Of a stretch of 64,000 nt of DNA, positions 53,686-62,560 are shown piece by piece (the first letter of the stretch is position 1; every line of letters begins with the position of its first letter). Source of the DNA: Bacteroidaceae bacterium (GTDB taxonomy: Bacteria; Bacteroidota; Bacteroidia; Bacteroidales; Bacteroidaceae); assembly GCA_017940185.1 (NCBI GenBank), contig JAGAZE010000008.1, forward strand, positions 44,741 to 108,740. The letters run 5' to 3'. Position numbers and translations under genes: made by a program. The notes below the pieces were generated by a model. It did no database searches and was not told where the DNA came from. It saw nothing but the letters and a program-made list of their open reading frames with translations.

Positions 53686-54345
53686 ATGAACAAAGCAGTA
53701 TTGTTCGACCTCGATGGTACGCTGCTCAACACCATCGACGACTTGTGGCAAAGCACCAACTATGCCTTGCGCCGTCATGGTTATCCCGAGCGGTCGCGCG
53801 AGGAGGTGTTGTCTTTTGTAGGCAATGGCGTGGCCAAACTGATTGAGCGTGCCACACCATCAGCCTGTAGTCAGGAGCAGGTGGAGCACACGCTGTACAC
53901 ATTCAAAACCCACTATCTGCGCCACAGCATGGACCGCACACGTCCCTACGACGGCATCATCCCGCTGCTCACTGCCCTGCGTAGGCAGCAGTGGCGCATA
54001 GGTGTGGTGAGCAATAAGTTGCATGAGGCGGTGGAGCAGTTGTGTGCGCACTATTTTCCGCATCTCATCAATGTCTGTGCAGGCATGTCGGTACAACATC
54101 GTGCCAAGCCTGCTCCCGACATGGTGCTCGCAGCGTTGCAGCAGCTGTCGGTTGATTCCTCATCGGCTGTCTATGTGGGCGACAGCGACGTAGACATTGC
54201 TACGGCACGGGCGGCAGGGCTGCCATGTGTGAGCGTGAGTTGGGGATTTCGCGCGCGCGCGTTCCTCCTTAATAATGGAGCAGAAGTAGTGGTCGACACA
54301 CCCGAGCAACTACAAGAAAGGCTCAGTCAGATGCTTTCTGTCTGA
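53686..54345 (+). CDS. gph: HAD-IA phosphatase, phosphoglycolate phosphatase-like
   Basis: 219 residues. Motif I is VLFDLDGTLLNTIDD (nucleophile Asp8, Asp10), motif II VVSNKLHEAV, motif III the Lys in HRAKPAPDMVLAAL, and motif IV VGDSDVDIATARAAG. An alpha-helical cap lies between motifs I and II (FVGNGVAKLIERAT), as in Gph. The natural substrate of such enzymes in anaerobes is often a small sugar phosphate or a product of DNA repair; phosphoglycolate is a family-based guess. It is coupled to DUF5715 and convergent with ribE. Confidence 0.85.
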   Translation: MNKAVLFDLDGTLLNTIDDLWQSTNYALRRHGYPERSREEVLSFVGNGVAKLIERATPSACSQEQVEHTLYTFKTHYLRHSMDRTRPYDGIIPLLTALRRQQWRIGVVSNKLHEAVEQLCAHYFPHLINVCAGMSVQHRAKPAPDMVLAALQQLSVDSSSAVYVGDSDVDIATARAAGLPCVSVSWGFRARAFLLNNGAEVVVDTPEQLQERLSQMLSV

Positions 54346-54396
54346 ACCTTTGCGAGGTGGGGCACTGTGTGGGTATCGTCATGGCCTTTTGGTCCG

Positions 54397-55053
54397 TCAG
54401 CGTGGCAGCAGGTTGGCGATATATTTGCCCAGTATGTCAAATTCCAGATTTACGATGGTCCCTTCCGTGATGCATCCGAAGTTGGTGTGCGTCATGGTGT
54501 AGGGTATGATGGCCACCTCGAAGGTGCGCTCTGTGGGGTTACACACTGTCAGAGACACGCCGTTCACCGTCACACTGCCCTTGTCGACGGTGATATATCC
54601 CTTCCTTTTGCGCTCGGCAAAAGCATTGGTCAAGCCCTTGTCGTCGGAAGTGTCTAGCGGTGAGCCGTCTTCCCGTCGCTCTTCTATCTGGAAGGTGAAG
54701 TATTTGCTCCCATTGGCATCAACGATGCGCGTGCACTGGGCAGTGGTGTCCACATGACCCTGCACGATGTGTCCGTCAAGTCGGCCGTTGAGTTGCATCG
54801 AGCGCTCCACGTTCACCTTGTCACCCTCCTTCAGCAGTCCGAGGTTGGTGCGCTGCAGCGTCTCGTACATGGCAGTCACCACGTAGCTGTCGGCGTCTTT
54901 CTCTACCACGGTCAGGCACACACCGTTGTGGGAGATGCTCTGGTCGATGTGTAGCTCGTCTACAAACGAACTGCTGAGGGTGAAGTGCACATTGTTGCCT
55001 TCGTGTGCGATGGCCCTGACGATGGCCATGTCTTCTACAATTCCTGAAAACAT
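54397..55053 (-). CDS. ribE: Riboflavin synthase alpha chain
   Basis: 218 residues made of two related beta-barrel lumazine-binding halves: MFSGIVEDMA...SISHNGVCLTVVE...VNVERSMQLNGRLDGHIVQGHVD for the first, and KGYITVDKGSVTVNGVSLTVCN...TNFGCITEGTIVNLEFDILGKYI for the second. It converts two 6,7-dimethyl-8-ribityllumazine molecules into riboflavin. Its transcript appears to start near 55330, giving an unusually long leader of about 270 bases. Confidence 0.95.
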   Translation of the reverse strand: MFSGIVEDMAIVRAIAHEGNNVHFTLSSSFVDELHIDQSISHNGVCLTVVEKDADSYVVTAMYETLQRTNLGLLKEGDKVNVERSMQLNGRLDGHIVQGHVDTTAQCTRIVDANGSKYFTFQIEERREDGSPLDTSDDKGLTNAFAERKRKGYITVDKGSVTVNGVSLTVCNPTERTFEVAIIPYTMTHTNFGCITEGTIVNLEFDILGKYIANLLPR

Positions 55054-55411
55054 AGTGTGTCGTAATAAAAGGAAAGCCGTGCCGATGATGTGATGATAAC
55101 TCCTTTTGAAAGGTTTTGAGCGTCCTTCCGTCTTTGCAATCCGCCTGCTATATGCGAGAAGGTGTCGGCCAGATGGCCAGGCTACCTGCGTACACCCGCT
55201 CCTTCATGCTGCAAGCAGCGTGGGCGGCACGCCATCGGCGAAAGCAACTGACTCGTTGTAAGGATGATATTGATGAGTATCCCGATCTGAATCGACACGG
55301 CTTATGGTGATACATTGCCTTTGCAGGGGCAAAGATAGGGGTTATTTGCGAGATGGCGGCTCAGTAAGCACTATTTTTCTGCATCCCACTCTTACTTCTT
55401 CGTAGGTGGAG
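55054..55411. other. Long untranslated leader and intergenic region of ribE
   Basis: 358 bases without a gene. A minus-strand TATCTTTG lies at 55330-55337, so most of the region should be transcribed as the ribE leader. It contains GC-rich stretches able to pair, but I could not match the FMN riboswitch core by eye. A short frame with a YPDLNRHG end on the plus strand is chance. Confidence 0.5.
55330..55337 (-). promoter_or_regulatory. TATCTTTG -7 element of ribE
   Basis: CAAAGATA on the plus strand, 277 bases before the ribE ATG. No TTG is obvious at -33. Confidence 0.45.
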
Positions 55412-56494
55412 CTACTCTCTGTAAATCCATCGCAGCAGTTTGTTGAGCCATCCTATCGACACGCGAAACCACCGGTAGCTGCTCGACGGATTGCCACCAA
55501 ACTGTAGCAGGAAGTCGCGGTAGCGGTTTTTGCGGAAGGGGATGCCCGTGTTCATGAAGTGCAGTTGCTTCACTCCCATCTGCTCGGCTTCTTGCAGGGC
55601 ATGCACCACGGTGAGGGTGGCAGGGTGATACTTTACATACACCTTGCGCCGGGCTGCGATATACCACAGAAAGGCCTCCTTGTCGTTGATGACCATCGTG
55701 CAACCGCCTATCACCTTCTCCTTGTAGAGTGTCAGTAGGGTGAGATGCCTCGCTGGGTTGCTCTCATCGTCGGTGAAGGTAGACTGCAGTACCTCGAAGA
55801 AACGTCGACGGGGCAGTATGCGCTGCAGCTTGAAGCGGTAGTAGTTGCGCATCATGGTATAGAACTGTGCCACCTGCTCTTTGTTCTCAGCCCTGCAGTG
55901 GCGTATGCCTGCCGCTTGCGAACGGGCTATGTGGCGCTCTATGCGTTCTTGGTCGGCTTGGTTGCGCTCGTCGGTAGGATAGGCGTCGGTATCAGCGTCG
56001 TCGGCACTGGCGATATGATTGGTGATCTGCATCCAGCGCACGGGGAAGTAGCCCGCGGTGCGGAAGATGCGGTAGCCAAACATTTTGCTGCCAAGGTTGC
56101 TGAACTCCACATAGAGACACAACCTGCGTACAAATTTGCGCGTGATGGCATGCAGCAATGCTTCAAACACCTCCTCCTTGTCGACCCCGTCGCCATACAC
56201 CCCTTCGCCATAGATGCGCCCTTGAGCAAAAAGGTGGGGCAGCAGCAACAACCCCTTGCGCCGACGTACAATGGCGAGTATCTGGCCGGCTATATGGGTA
56301 GTGGGGTAGGGGTCTTGTCCAGCTGCCATAGCGCGCTCAACGGCATCACGATGATAGGCTACAAACATAAAGGGCGCGCTAGCAGGCGTCTGCTCAAAAG
56401 CATCAAACAGACGGGAGGAGTGGAAAAAGTCGGCTTCCAACAGAGGAGGCAACTCCTTATACGAACTATAGGTGCGAATAATGTAAGAAGACAC
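55412..56494 (-). CDS. FemAB-like/GNAT acyltransferase
   Basis: 360 residues, soluble. The C-terminal half has a GNAT-like fold pattern: LLTLYKEKVIGGCTMVINDKEAFLWYIAARRKVYVKYHPATLTVVHALQEAEQMGVKQLHFMNTG, similar to the BioF2-like/FemAB 'CelD' acetyltransferase domain. The N-terminal half (FFHSSRLFDAFEQTPASAPFMFVAYHRDAVERAMAAG) fits the first GNAT-like lobe. Such proteins aminoacylate or acetylate cell-wall or exopolysaccharide precursors; the acceptor is unknown. No operon partner; divergent from DUF2520. Confidence 0.7.
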   Translation of the reverse strand: MSSYIIRTYSSYKELPPLLEADFFHSSRLFDAFEQTPASAPFMFVAYHRDAVERAMAAGQDPYPTTHIAGQILAIVRRRKGLLLLPHLFAQGRIYGEGVYGDGVDKEEVFEALLHAITRKFVRRLCLYVEFSNLGSKMFGYRIFRTAGYFPVRWMQITNHIASADDADTDAYPTDERNQADQERIERHIARSQAAGIRHCRAENKEQVAQFYTMMRNYYRFKLQRILPRRRFFEVLQSTFTDDESNPARHLTLLTLYKEKVIGGCTMVINDKEAFLWYIAARRKVYVKYHPATLTVVHALQEAEQMGVKQLHFMNTGIPFRKNRYRDFLLQFGGNPSSSYRWFRVSIGWLNKLLRWIYRE

Positions 56495-56600
56495 GGCGAT
56501 GAGAATACACCTGAACTTATGCTAAGGTTTTACAAATGTAGACATTATTTCGTTTTACACAAAACACAGGCCACTTTTTCTTCATTCCCTCCACTCTCGC

Positions 56601-56608
56601 TATCTTTG
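56601..56608 (+). promoter_or_regulatory. TATCTTTG -7 element of the DUF2520 gene
   Basis: Perfect TAnnTTTG 29 bases before the ATG at 56638. Confidence 0.5.
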
Positions 56609-56637
56609 CCCACAGCTTTACCCTTCATTCAACATCT

Positions 56638-57423
56638 ATGCACACTTTTACGCTCATTGGCGCCGGCAGCGTGGCTACTCACTTCGCTGTGGCACTCGTC
56701 AGGGCAGGCATGCAACCCTGTCAGGTATATTCACGCACCGAACGCTCGGCCAACGCACTGGCAGAAAAAATACATGCACAACCCGTCACCCACTTAAACG
56801 ACCTCACCGACGATGCCCACCTCTACGTCGTGGCACTCACCGACAATGTCATCGCCCAGCTGCTGCCCGACATATGCAGCCAACGCCGACACCGACTGTT
56901 TTGCCACACGGCAGGATCGGTCGACATGGATGTGTTCCGCCCTTATGCTGACCATTATGGCATCATCTATCCGCTGCAGACACTATCGTTACAGCACCAC
57001 ATCGACATGCGGCGCGTGCCGCTCTTCGTGGAAGCCTGCGACAACGACACACTACGGCAACTCACTGACATAGCACGCGCCATGGTGCCAGCCAGCGTCA
57101 CTGAAGCATCGTCGCTGCAACGGCGCAAACTTCACCTGGCAGCAGTGTTCGCAGCCAACTTTGTCAACCATTGCTACGACGTGGCACACCACTTGCTCAG
57201 CGACGAAGGGTTCGACTTCGATGTCCTGCGCCCGCTCATAGAAGAGACAGCCGACAAGATCAATACCCTCACACCCCAAGAGGCACAGACGGGCCCCGCA
57301 CGACGACACGACACCAACACCATCAACGCACACCTGCACATGCTCATGGCACAACCACAGTTGCACAAACTCTACCAGACGCTTACTGAGAGTATACAGA
57401 CATTGCACCGTGCCGACCAATAG
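56638..57423 (+). CDS. Rossmann-like/DUF2520 protein
   Basis: 261 residues. The N-terminus (FTLIGAGSVATHFAVAL, GxGxxxxH) is an NAD(P)-binding Rossmann turn, and YVVALTDNVIAQLLPDI and CHTAGSVDMDVF resemble ProC/NADP oxidoreductase coenzyme folds. The C-terminal DUF2520 half (QRRKLHLAAVFAANFVNHCYDVAHHLL) is helical, as in 6-phosphogluconate dehydrogenase-like proteins. A likely NAD(P)-dependent dehydrogenase or a catalytically altered relative; substrate unknown. In many Bacteroidota this gene sits next to kdsC and maf, which here are 8 kb away. Confidence 0.85.
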   Translation: MHTFTLIGAGSVATHFAVALVRAGMQPCQVYSRTERSANALAEKIHAQPVTHLNDLTDDAHLYVVALTDNVIAQLLPDICSQRRHRLFCHTAGSVDMDVFRPYADHYGIIYPLQTLSLQHHIDMRRVPLFVEACDNDTLRQLTDIARAMVPASVTEASSLQRRKLHLAAVFAANFVNHCYDVAHHLLSDEGFDFDVLRPLIEETADKINTLTPQEAQTGPARRHDTNTINAHLHMLMAQPQLHKLYQTLTESIQTLHRADQ

Positions 57424-57489
57424 CCCCCCCAGTGACCTCCGCCAAGGGCACGATAATCCCCGAGAGTGGAGATATTCTCCCGTTTTCTT

Positions 57490-57519
57490 TTGGGCAGACA
57501 ATAATTTGCACTACCTTTG
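57490..57519 (+). promoter_or_regulatory. Promoter of nqrE-nqrF
   Basis: TTG (57490-57492, within TTTTG), a 19-base spacer and TACCTTTG (57512-57519): a full match to the Bacteroidota -33/-7 consensus. It lies 27 bases before the nqrE ATG and shows that nqrE-nqrF is a separate transcription unit. Confidence 0.75.
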
Positions 57520-57546
57520 CAAGTCGAAATCGCAATACCAATATCC

Positions 57547-58173
57547 ATGGAGCATCTCATCAATCTCTTTTTCCGATCCATCTTTGTCGACAACATGATA
57601 TTTGCCTTCTTCTTGGGCATGTGCTCGTTTCTTGCCGTGTCTAAGAATGTGAAGACTTCGTTAGGCCTCGGCATGGCTGTTACGTTCGTGCTGCTGGTCA
57701 CTGTGCCTGTCGACTATCTGTTGCAGACCAAGGTGCTCGGCCCCGACTGTCTTGCCGAAGGTGTCGACCTCAGCTATCTCAGCTTCATCCTCTTCATCGC
57801 CGTCATCGCCGGCATGGTGCAGCTCGTGGAGATGGTGGTGGAGAAATACAGTCCCTCGCTCTATGCAGCCTTGGGCATCTTCCTGCCCCTCATCGCCGTC
57901 AACTGTGCCATCATGGGAGCCTCGCTCTTCATGCAGCAGCGCATCAACATGGACCCCGACAACTCGCAATACATCGGCAACGTGGTCGACGCACTCGTCT
58001 ACGCACTCGGCAGCGGCATCGGATGGACACTGGCCATAGTGGCAATGGGTGCCATACGCGAGAAGATGCAGTACAGCGATGTGCCGCGCCCGCTGCAGGG
58101 ACTCGGCATCACCTTCATCACCGTGGGACTGATGGCCATGGCCATGATGTGTTTCTCCGGACTCAAACTGTAA
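57547..58173 (+). CDS. nqrE: Na+-translocating NADH:quinone reductase subunit E
   Basis: 208 residues with six hydrophobic helices. [62 protein letters not shown] and [41 protein letters not shown] follow Vibrio NqrE closely, separating it from RnfA/RnfE. The cysteines in MCSF and NCAI are those that hold the intramembrane iron-sulfur centre with NqrD. The start at 57547 gives the standard N-terminus. nqrA-nqrD are not upstream; the preceding gene is DUF2520. Confidence 0.95.
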   Translation: MEHLINLFFRSIFVDNMIFAFFLGMCSFLAVSKNVKTSLGLGMAVTFVLLVTVPVDYLLQTKVLGPDCLAEGVDLSYLSFILFIAVIAGMVQLVEMVVEKYSPSLYAALGIFLPLIAVNCAIMGASLFMQQRINMDPDNSQYIGNVVDALVYALGSGIGWTLAIVAMGAIREKMQYSDVPRPLQGLGITFITVGLMAMAMMCFSGLKL

Positions 58174-58218
58174 ATCTACCCTAACCCATACCTATCCATC
58201 CTCAACCCAACCATTCCT

Positions 58219-59490
58219 ATGCTTTCCTTCATCCTATATAGCATCTGTGTCTTCCTCCTCATCATCCTGCTGCTTGTTGCCGTGCTGCTCACAGCCAAGA
58301 AGTATCTCTCGCCGAGCGGCAACGTCACCATCACCGTCAACGGCGACCGCACGTTGTCGGTGGCGCAGGGCGCGTCTATCATGACCACGCTCACCGAGAA
58401 CGGAATCTTCCTGCCGTCGGCATGCGGCGGAAAGGCATCGTGCGGACAGTGCAAACTGCAAGTGCTCGAAGGTGGAGGAGAAATACTCGACTCCGAGAAA
58501 CCACACTTCACACGCAAGGAGATAAAAGCCCACTGGCGACTCGGATGCCAGTGCAAGGTGAAGGGCGACATGACCGTGCAGGTGCCCGAGAGCGTGCTCG
58601 GAGTGAAGGAGTGGGAGTGCACCGTCATCAGCAACAAGAACGTATCCTCGTTCATCAAAGAGTTTATCGTGGCGTTGCCCCCGGGCGAACACATGGACTT
58701 CGTGCCGGGCTCCTACGCACAGATAAAGATACCCGCCTACGACTGTATCGACTACGACAAAGATTTCGACAAGGCCGACATCGGCGAAGAATATATCGGC
58801 GCATGGGAAAAGTTCAACATCTTCTCGCTCAAGGCGCATAACCCCGAAGACACCATCCGCGCCTACTCCATGGCCAACTACCCCGCAGAGGGCGACCGCA
58901 TCACACTCACCGTGCGCATTGCCACCACACCGTTTAAGCCCAAACCCGAAGTAGGCTTCCAGAACGTGCCCACCGGCATCGCATCGTCCTACATCTTCTC
59001 GTGCAAACCCGGCGACAAAGTAATCATGAGCGGCCCCTACGGCGACTTCCATCCCATCTTCGATTCCAAGAAAGAGATGATATGGGTGGGCGGCGGTGCC
59101 GGCATGGCACCCCTCCGCGCACAGATCATGCACATGACCAAGACGCTCGACACCCGCGACCGCGAGATGCACTACTTCTACGGAGCACGCTCGCTCTCCG
59201 AAGCCTTCTTCGTGGAAGACTTCCTCGAACTTGAGAAAGAATTCCCCAACTTCCACTTCCACCTTGCACTCGACCGCCCCGACCCCGAAGCCGATAAGGC
59301 AGGAGTGAAATACACGGCAGGATTCGTTCATCAGGTGATGCTCGACACCTATCTGAAAGACCATGAGGCTCCTGAAGATATAGAATACTACATGTGCGGA
59401 CCTGGTCCGATGTCTAAGGCCGTCCAAAACATGCTCGATTCACTCGGAGTCGACAAAGAGAACATCATGTTCGACGATTTCGGAGGCTGA
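58219..59490 (+). CDS. nqrF: Na+-translocating NADH:quinone reductase subunit F
   Basis: 423 residues. One N-terminal helix (FILYSICVFLLIILLLVAVLL) anchors it in the membrane. A 2Fe-2S ferredoxin domain has CGGKASCGQC and a later GCQC (about residues 70-115), the FAD domain has RAYSMANYP and the NADH domain VGGGAGMAPLRAQI and MCGPGPM. It accepts electrons from NADH and passes them through FAD and the iron-sulfur centre to the rest of the sodium pump. Last subunit of the operon and followed by a terminator. Confidence 0.97.
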   Translation: MLSFILYSICVFLLIILLLVAVLLTAKKYLSPSGNVTITVNGDRTLSVAQGASIMTTLTENGIFLPSACGGKASCGQCKLQVLEGGGEILDSEKPHFTRKEIKAHWRLGCQCKVKGDMTVQVPESVLGVKEWECTVISNKNVSSFIKEFIVALPPGEHMDFVPGSYAQIKIPAYDCIDYDKDFDKADIGEEYIGAWEKFNIFSLKAHNPEDTIRAYSMANYPAEGDRITLTVRIATTPFKPKPEVGFQNVPTGIASSYIFSCKPGDKVIMSGPYGDFHPIFDSKKEMIWVGGGAGMAPLRAQIMHMTKTLDTRDREMHYFYGARSLSEAFFVEDFLELEKEFPNFHFHLALDRPDPEADKAGVKYTAGFVHQVMLDTYLKDHEAPEDIEYYMCGPGPMSKAVQNMLDSLGVDKENIMFDDFGG

Positions 59491-59526
59491 CCACACATTT
59501 CGCATCTATTCATAATCATTAATCCT

Positions 59527-59559
59527 TGCCCCTATGCGTGAGCACTGGGGCATTTTTTT
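59527..59559 (+). terminator. Intrinsic terminator of nqrF
   Basis: TGCCCC (59527-59532) pairs with GGGGCA (59547-59552), followed by seven T. Confidence 0.8.
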
Positions 59560-59593
59560 GACAACAGGAAGGTCGCAGCAGCGCAAAAAGCAG

Positions 59594-59601
59594 TATATTT
59601 G
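59594..59601 (+). promoter_or_regulatory. TATATTTG -7 element of the operon at 59720-61484
   Basis: TAnnTTTG match 118 bases before the ATG at 59720, downstream of the nqrF terminator. No TTG at the usual distance. Confidence 0.4.
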
Positions 59602-59719
59602 TCGTCACGACTAACGAAACCTGCCCATATCATTCAGTGAGTCGGATACTCAGCTGAAGGGTTGGCAGTCTCCCTCTCCCTTTCCCGAATCTTCTTGTCC
59701 TCCTTTTTCACGCCGTATC

Positions 59720-60445
59720 ATGAATCGTCTCGACTCCTATTTCGACCGTCTGCGTGCAGCTACCACGCTCGACCATGCCGACGACATGGCCATTCACTCC
59801 TGCCCCGAGCTCATCGACTGCATACAGCAGGTGGGCTTCCTGCCCCTGCTCGACAGCAGCCTGCTGGGCTACAGTGCTGAAGGACTGTTGGCCGAGGAGT
59901 GCCGCTTCACTCAGTTCGACGATGGCTCGTGGGAGTGGCCGCTGTGGCAGTGGAAAGGCCCGGTGGTGAAGGAGGGCAACTGCGTGTATGGCAAGTTCTT
60001 CGCCGGCAAGGCTGCATTCGTCAGCCGCGACTGGTGGCCCTGCTTCTGCACGTGGCGCCGCCACACCCGCCCGCAACCCGAGGAAGGCACCATAGCCGAC
60101 ATCATCCTGGCCACACTGCGCGACAACGGCAGCATGATAGCGCGAGAGCTGCGAGCGGTGTGCGACTTCACGGGAAGCCACATGCGCAGTAAGTTCGATG
60201 CCATTGTCAACCGGTTGCAGATGGGGTGCTACATCGTGACAGAAGATTTTGTCTACCCCGTCGACAAGCACGGACGCGAATACGGCTTCGGCTGGTCGCT
60301 CCTCACCACGCCCGAACGCTTGCTCGGCAAGGAAGCGTGCCGCAGCAGCCTCACGCCGCAGCAGTGCTGCCAACGCATGGAGCAACACCTCAAAGCCATG
60401 CTGCCACGCCTTGACGAACGACAGATAAAGCGAATACTGACATAA
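59720..60445 (+). CDS. AlkZ-related winged-helix protein
   Basis: 241 residues, soluble. The pattern LDHADDMAIHSCPELIDCIQQVGFLPLL, LWQWKGPVVKEGNCVYGKFFAGKAAFVSRDWWPCF, and the helix-turn-helix-like ILATLRDNGSMIARELRAVCDFTGSHMRSKFDAIVNRLQMGCYIV correspond to a small family in Bacteroidota distantly related to the AlkZ/YcaQ DNA glycosylases that unhook interstrand crosslinks. The glycosylase QxD/QxQ motif of AlkZ is not evident, so catalysis is doubtful. First gene of a three-gene operon with YjbR and flavodoxin-like proteins. Confidence 0.6.
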   Translation: MNRLDSYFDRLRAATTLDHADDMAIHSCPELIDCIQQVGFLPLLDSSLLGYSAEGLLAEECRFTQFDDGSWEWPLWQWKGPVVKEGNCVYGKFFAGKAAFVSRDWWPCFCTWRRHTRPQPEEGTIADIILATLRDNGSMIARELRAVCDFTGSHMRSKFDAIVNRLQMGCYIVTEDFVYPVDKHGREYGFGWSLLTTPERLLGKEACRSSLTPQQCCQRMEQHLKAMLPRLDERQIKRILT

Positions 60446-60468
60446 CGCCCTCCCACTCCCACAACGCT

Positions 60469-60810
60469 ATGAATATAGAAGACTATCGCGCCTTTTGCCT
60501 GTCGCTCGGCGACGATGTGGAGGAGAAACTGCCCTTCACCGCCTTCCGCTATGCCACGGGGGTGCTGGCGCTCTATGTCCATGGTCACATGTTTTCGTTC
60601 TTCGACTGCGACCATTTCGGCATTGTCACCCTCAAGTGTCAGCCCGAGCGCATCGGCGACCTGCTGGCGGAGTACGATTGCATAGGCCGGCCCTACAATC
60701 TCTCGCCGCGACACTGGATAGGCGTCGACGCCAATACCGCACCCGACCCGTTGCTCAAGCAACTCACACGCAACTCCTACGAGATAGTGAAAACGAAGTA
60801 TAAGAAATAA
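60469..60810 (+). CDS. MmcQ/YjbR family protein
   Basis: 113 residues, full length for the family. MNIEDYRAFCLSLGDDVEEKLPF is the typical start, followed by a small beta core (VLALYVHGHMFSFFDCDHFGIVTLKCQPERIGDLLAEY) and the SPRHWIGVDANTAPDPLLKQLTRNSYEIV end. MmcQ/YjbR proteins have a cyanide-dehydratase-like double-wing fold and may bind DNA; their role is unknown. 23 bases after the AlkZ-related gene. Confidence 0.9.
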   Translation: MNIEDYRAFCLSLGDDVEEKLPFTAFRYATGVLALYVHGHMFSFFDCDHFGIVTLKCQPERIGDLLAEYDCIGRPYNLSPRHWIGVDANTAPDPLLKQLTRNSYEIVKTKYKK

Positions 60811-60830
60811 ACCCCTCTCAGACCATTACC

Positions 60831-61484
60831 ATGAAAAAAATCATCATCATCGACGGCGGTCCGCGCAAGACGTTCAACACCGCCACCATGCTGCAACACA
60901 TTGCCGACGGCGCACGCTCGGTAAGTGCCGACATCGAGCTCGACACCATCCGCCTCTACGACCTGCAGTATCGCGGGTGCATGTCGTGCATGGCATGCAA
61001 GCTAAAGGGAAAGGCTGTCAATGTGTGCAAGTATAAGGATGCGCTCACGCCCGTGCTTCAGCAAGTGGCCGAGGCCGACGGGCTGGTGATGGGCTCTCCC
61101 ATCTACTTCAGCGAGGTGACGGCGCTGCTGCGCGCATTCCTCGAGCGACTCATCTTCCCGTGGCTCTCCTACAATGACTACAGCCTCACTGCGCCCAAAC
61201 GCATCCCCGTGCTGCTCACCTACACCATGAATGCCACCGAGCAGCAGGCGCAGATGGCATATCAGAGCATGGCAGTCATCGAGAACTGCCTGCAGCGTGC
61301 CATGCAGAGTGTGGAGCATGTCGATGCCTACAACACCTATCAGGTGACCCACTACGACCGCTATGAGCTGGCAAGCTTTCCCGAGCCCATGAAGCGTGCC
61401 TACCGCGATGCACATTGGGAGGCCGACCTGCAACGTGCCTACGAAGCAGGACAGCACATGGCGCAAACTGTCATGAAAAAATAA
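60831..61484 (+). CDS. Flavodoxin-like NAD(P)H-dependent oxidoreductase
   Basis: 217 residues. The FMN phosphate loop IIDGGPRKTFNTATML (residues 6-21), RGCMSCMACKLKGKAVNVCKYKDAL with a conserved cysteine cluster, and ADGLVMGSPIYFSEVTALLRAFLERL match the iron-sulfur flavoprotein/NADPH-dependent FMN reductase group. The CxxCxxC-x-C cluster (CMSCMACKLKGKAVNVC) could hold an iron-sulfur centre. Possible roles are electron transfer or reduction of quinones or nitro compounds. Third gene of the operon. Confidence 0.8.
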   Translation: MKKIIIIDGGPRKTFNTATMLQHIADGARSVSADIELDTIRLYDLQYRGCMSCMACKLKGKAVNVCKYKDALTPVLQQVAEADGLVMGSPIYFSEVTALLRAFLERLIFPWLSYNDYSLTAPKRIPVLLTYTMNATEQQAQMAYQSMAVIENCLQRAMQSVEHVDAYNTYQVTHYDRYELASFPEPMKRAYRDAHWEADLQRAYEAGQHMAQTVMKK

Positions 61485-61556
61485 GATGAAGTGGAGTGAA
61501 GGGGTAGCAACTGTCGTCACATGCAACAGTAATGCATGGCGTGTTTCGTCAGCCTG

Positions 61557-62438
61557 TCAGCAGTCACACATGTCTTTGTTGGCTATTATCACGCCCAGCA
61601 GCACAGCAGCACTGCCTATATATGCCAGCAGGCACATCTGCTCGCCCAGAAACAGGTAGCTTATCACCACCGTGGCGATGGGGCTCACGTAGATGTAGTT
61701 GGATGTCACCACCGCTCCGAGCTTTCCCACGGTGACGTTCCACATCAGGAAGCAGCCAAACGATGCCACCAACGCCAGGAACAGCAGGTTGAACAGCACG
61801 TCGGCTTGCAGAAAGCGTGCAAACTCAAACTGCCACGGCATGGCCAACAGCCAGGGCAGGGCAGTGAGGAAGCCGTAGGCAAACAATTTGCGGGTGATAA
61901 AGGTGGAACTGTAGCCCTTGCCCAGCACCTTCACCAGCAGCGAGTAGATGCCGAAGCACAGTGCTGAGAGCAATGCCAGGATGTCGCCCCACAGGTTGTC
62001 CTGTCCGCAACTGTCGGTCTGCCCGCCGTAGATGATGAGGCCCACGCCCACCACTGCGATGGCAGAGCCTGTAAGCAGCATAGTCGACAGACGCATGCCC
62101 TTCCAGAACAGCCGGGCCAGAAATACGGTGATCAACGGCGAGAGCGACACGATGAAACTCACGTTGTTCACCAGCGTCAGACCCACGGCAAAGTTTTCCA
62201 GGATGAAGTAGAGCGAGCCGCCCAGCATGCCGATGAAGAGGAAGAGCAGCTCATCGCGCCATGTGCGCGCCCACAGCTTGCCAGGAGCAAACGGCCAGAT
62301 GGCCACATAGGCTATCAGCGCACGTGCGATGAATATCTCATGCTCGGCCATGCCAGCCTGGATGAGCAGTTTGCTGCTCACCAGCGTGCCGCCCCAGATG
62401 GTGACGATGATGAAGGCTATGACATGATAATACCACAT
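61557..62438 (-). CDS. EamA/DMT family transporter
   Basis: 293 residues from the ATG at 62438, the usual length for a ten-helix EamA protein. Hydrophobic segments begin with MWYYHVIAFIIVTIWGGTLVSSKLLI and include FIVSLSPLITVFLARLFW, MLLTGSAIAVVGVGLIIYGG, DILALLSALCFGIYSLLV and IYVSPIATVVISYLFLGEQM. Members export metabolites such as amino acids or nucleosides. The frame extends to 62540, but the promoter at 62530-62560 shows that translation must begin downstream; 62501 is a possible alternative. Confidence 0.85.
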   Translation of the reverse strand: MWYYHVIAFIIVTIWGGTLVSSKLLIQAGMAEHEIFIARALIAYVAIWPFAPGKLWARTWRDELLFLFIGMLGGSLYFILENFAVGLTLVNNVSFIVSLSPLITVFLARLFWKGMRLSTMLLTGSAIAVVGVGLIIYGGQTDSCGQDNLWGDILALLSALCFGIYSLLVKVLGKGYSSTFITRKLFAYGFLTALPWLLAMPWQFEFARFLQADVLFNLLFLALVASFGCFLMWNVTVGKLGAVVTSNYIYVSPIATVVISYLFLGEQMCLLAYIGSAAVLLGVIIANKDMCDC

Positions 62439-62529
62439 GCCGCCGCCTTCCGAAGACGACGAACCATGCTTGCGCAAAGAAGGGAGAGATATGTGAAACA
62501 TAAATAATAACAGATGATGAAAACGTCGG

Positions 62530-62560
62530 CAAAGATACAAATTTCTATCTACGATGCAAA
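62530..62560 (-). promoter_or_regulatory. Promoter of the EamA transporter gene
   Basis: On the minus strand: TTTG (62560-62557), 19 bases, TATCTTTG (62537-62530). A full consensus promoter. It excludes the ATG at 62540 as a start. Confidence 0.7.

Noticed and set aside
55116-55310. 64-codon plus-strand frame ending YPDLNRHGLW
   Set aside because: It lies in the predicted ribE leader on the opposite strand and lacks a domain or promoter; similar phrases are known from chance frames over structured RNA regions.
55054-55337. FMN riboswitch upstream of ribE
   Set aside because: The conserved AGGGTGAAATTCCC-like and GGCGGT/GCCGACGGT blocks of the FMN aptamer could not be found on the minus strand by eye.
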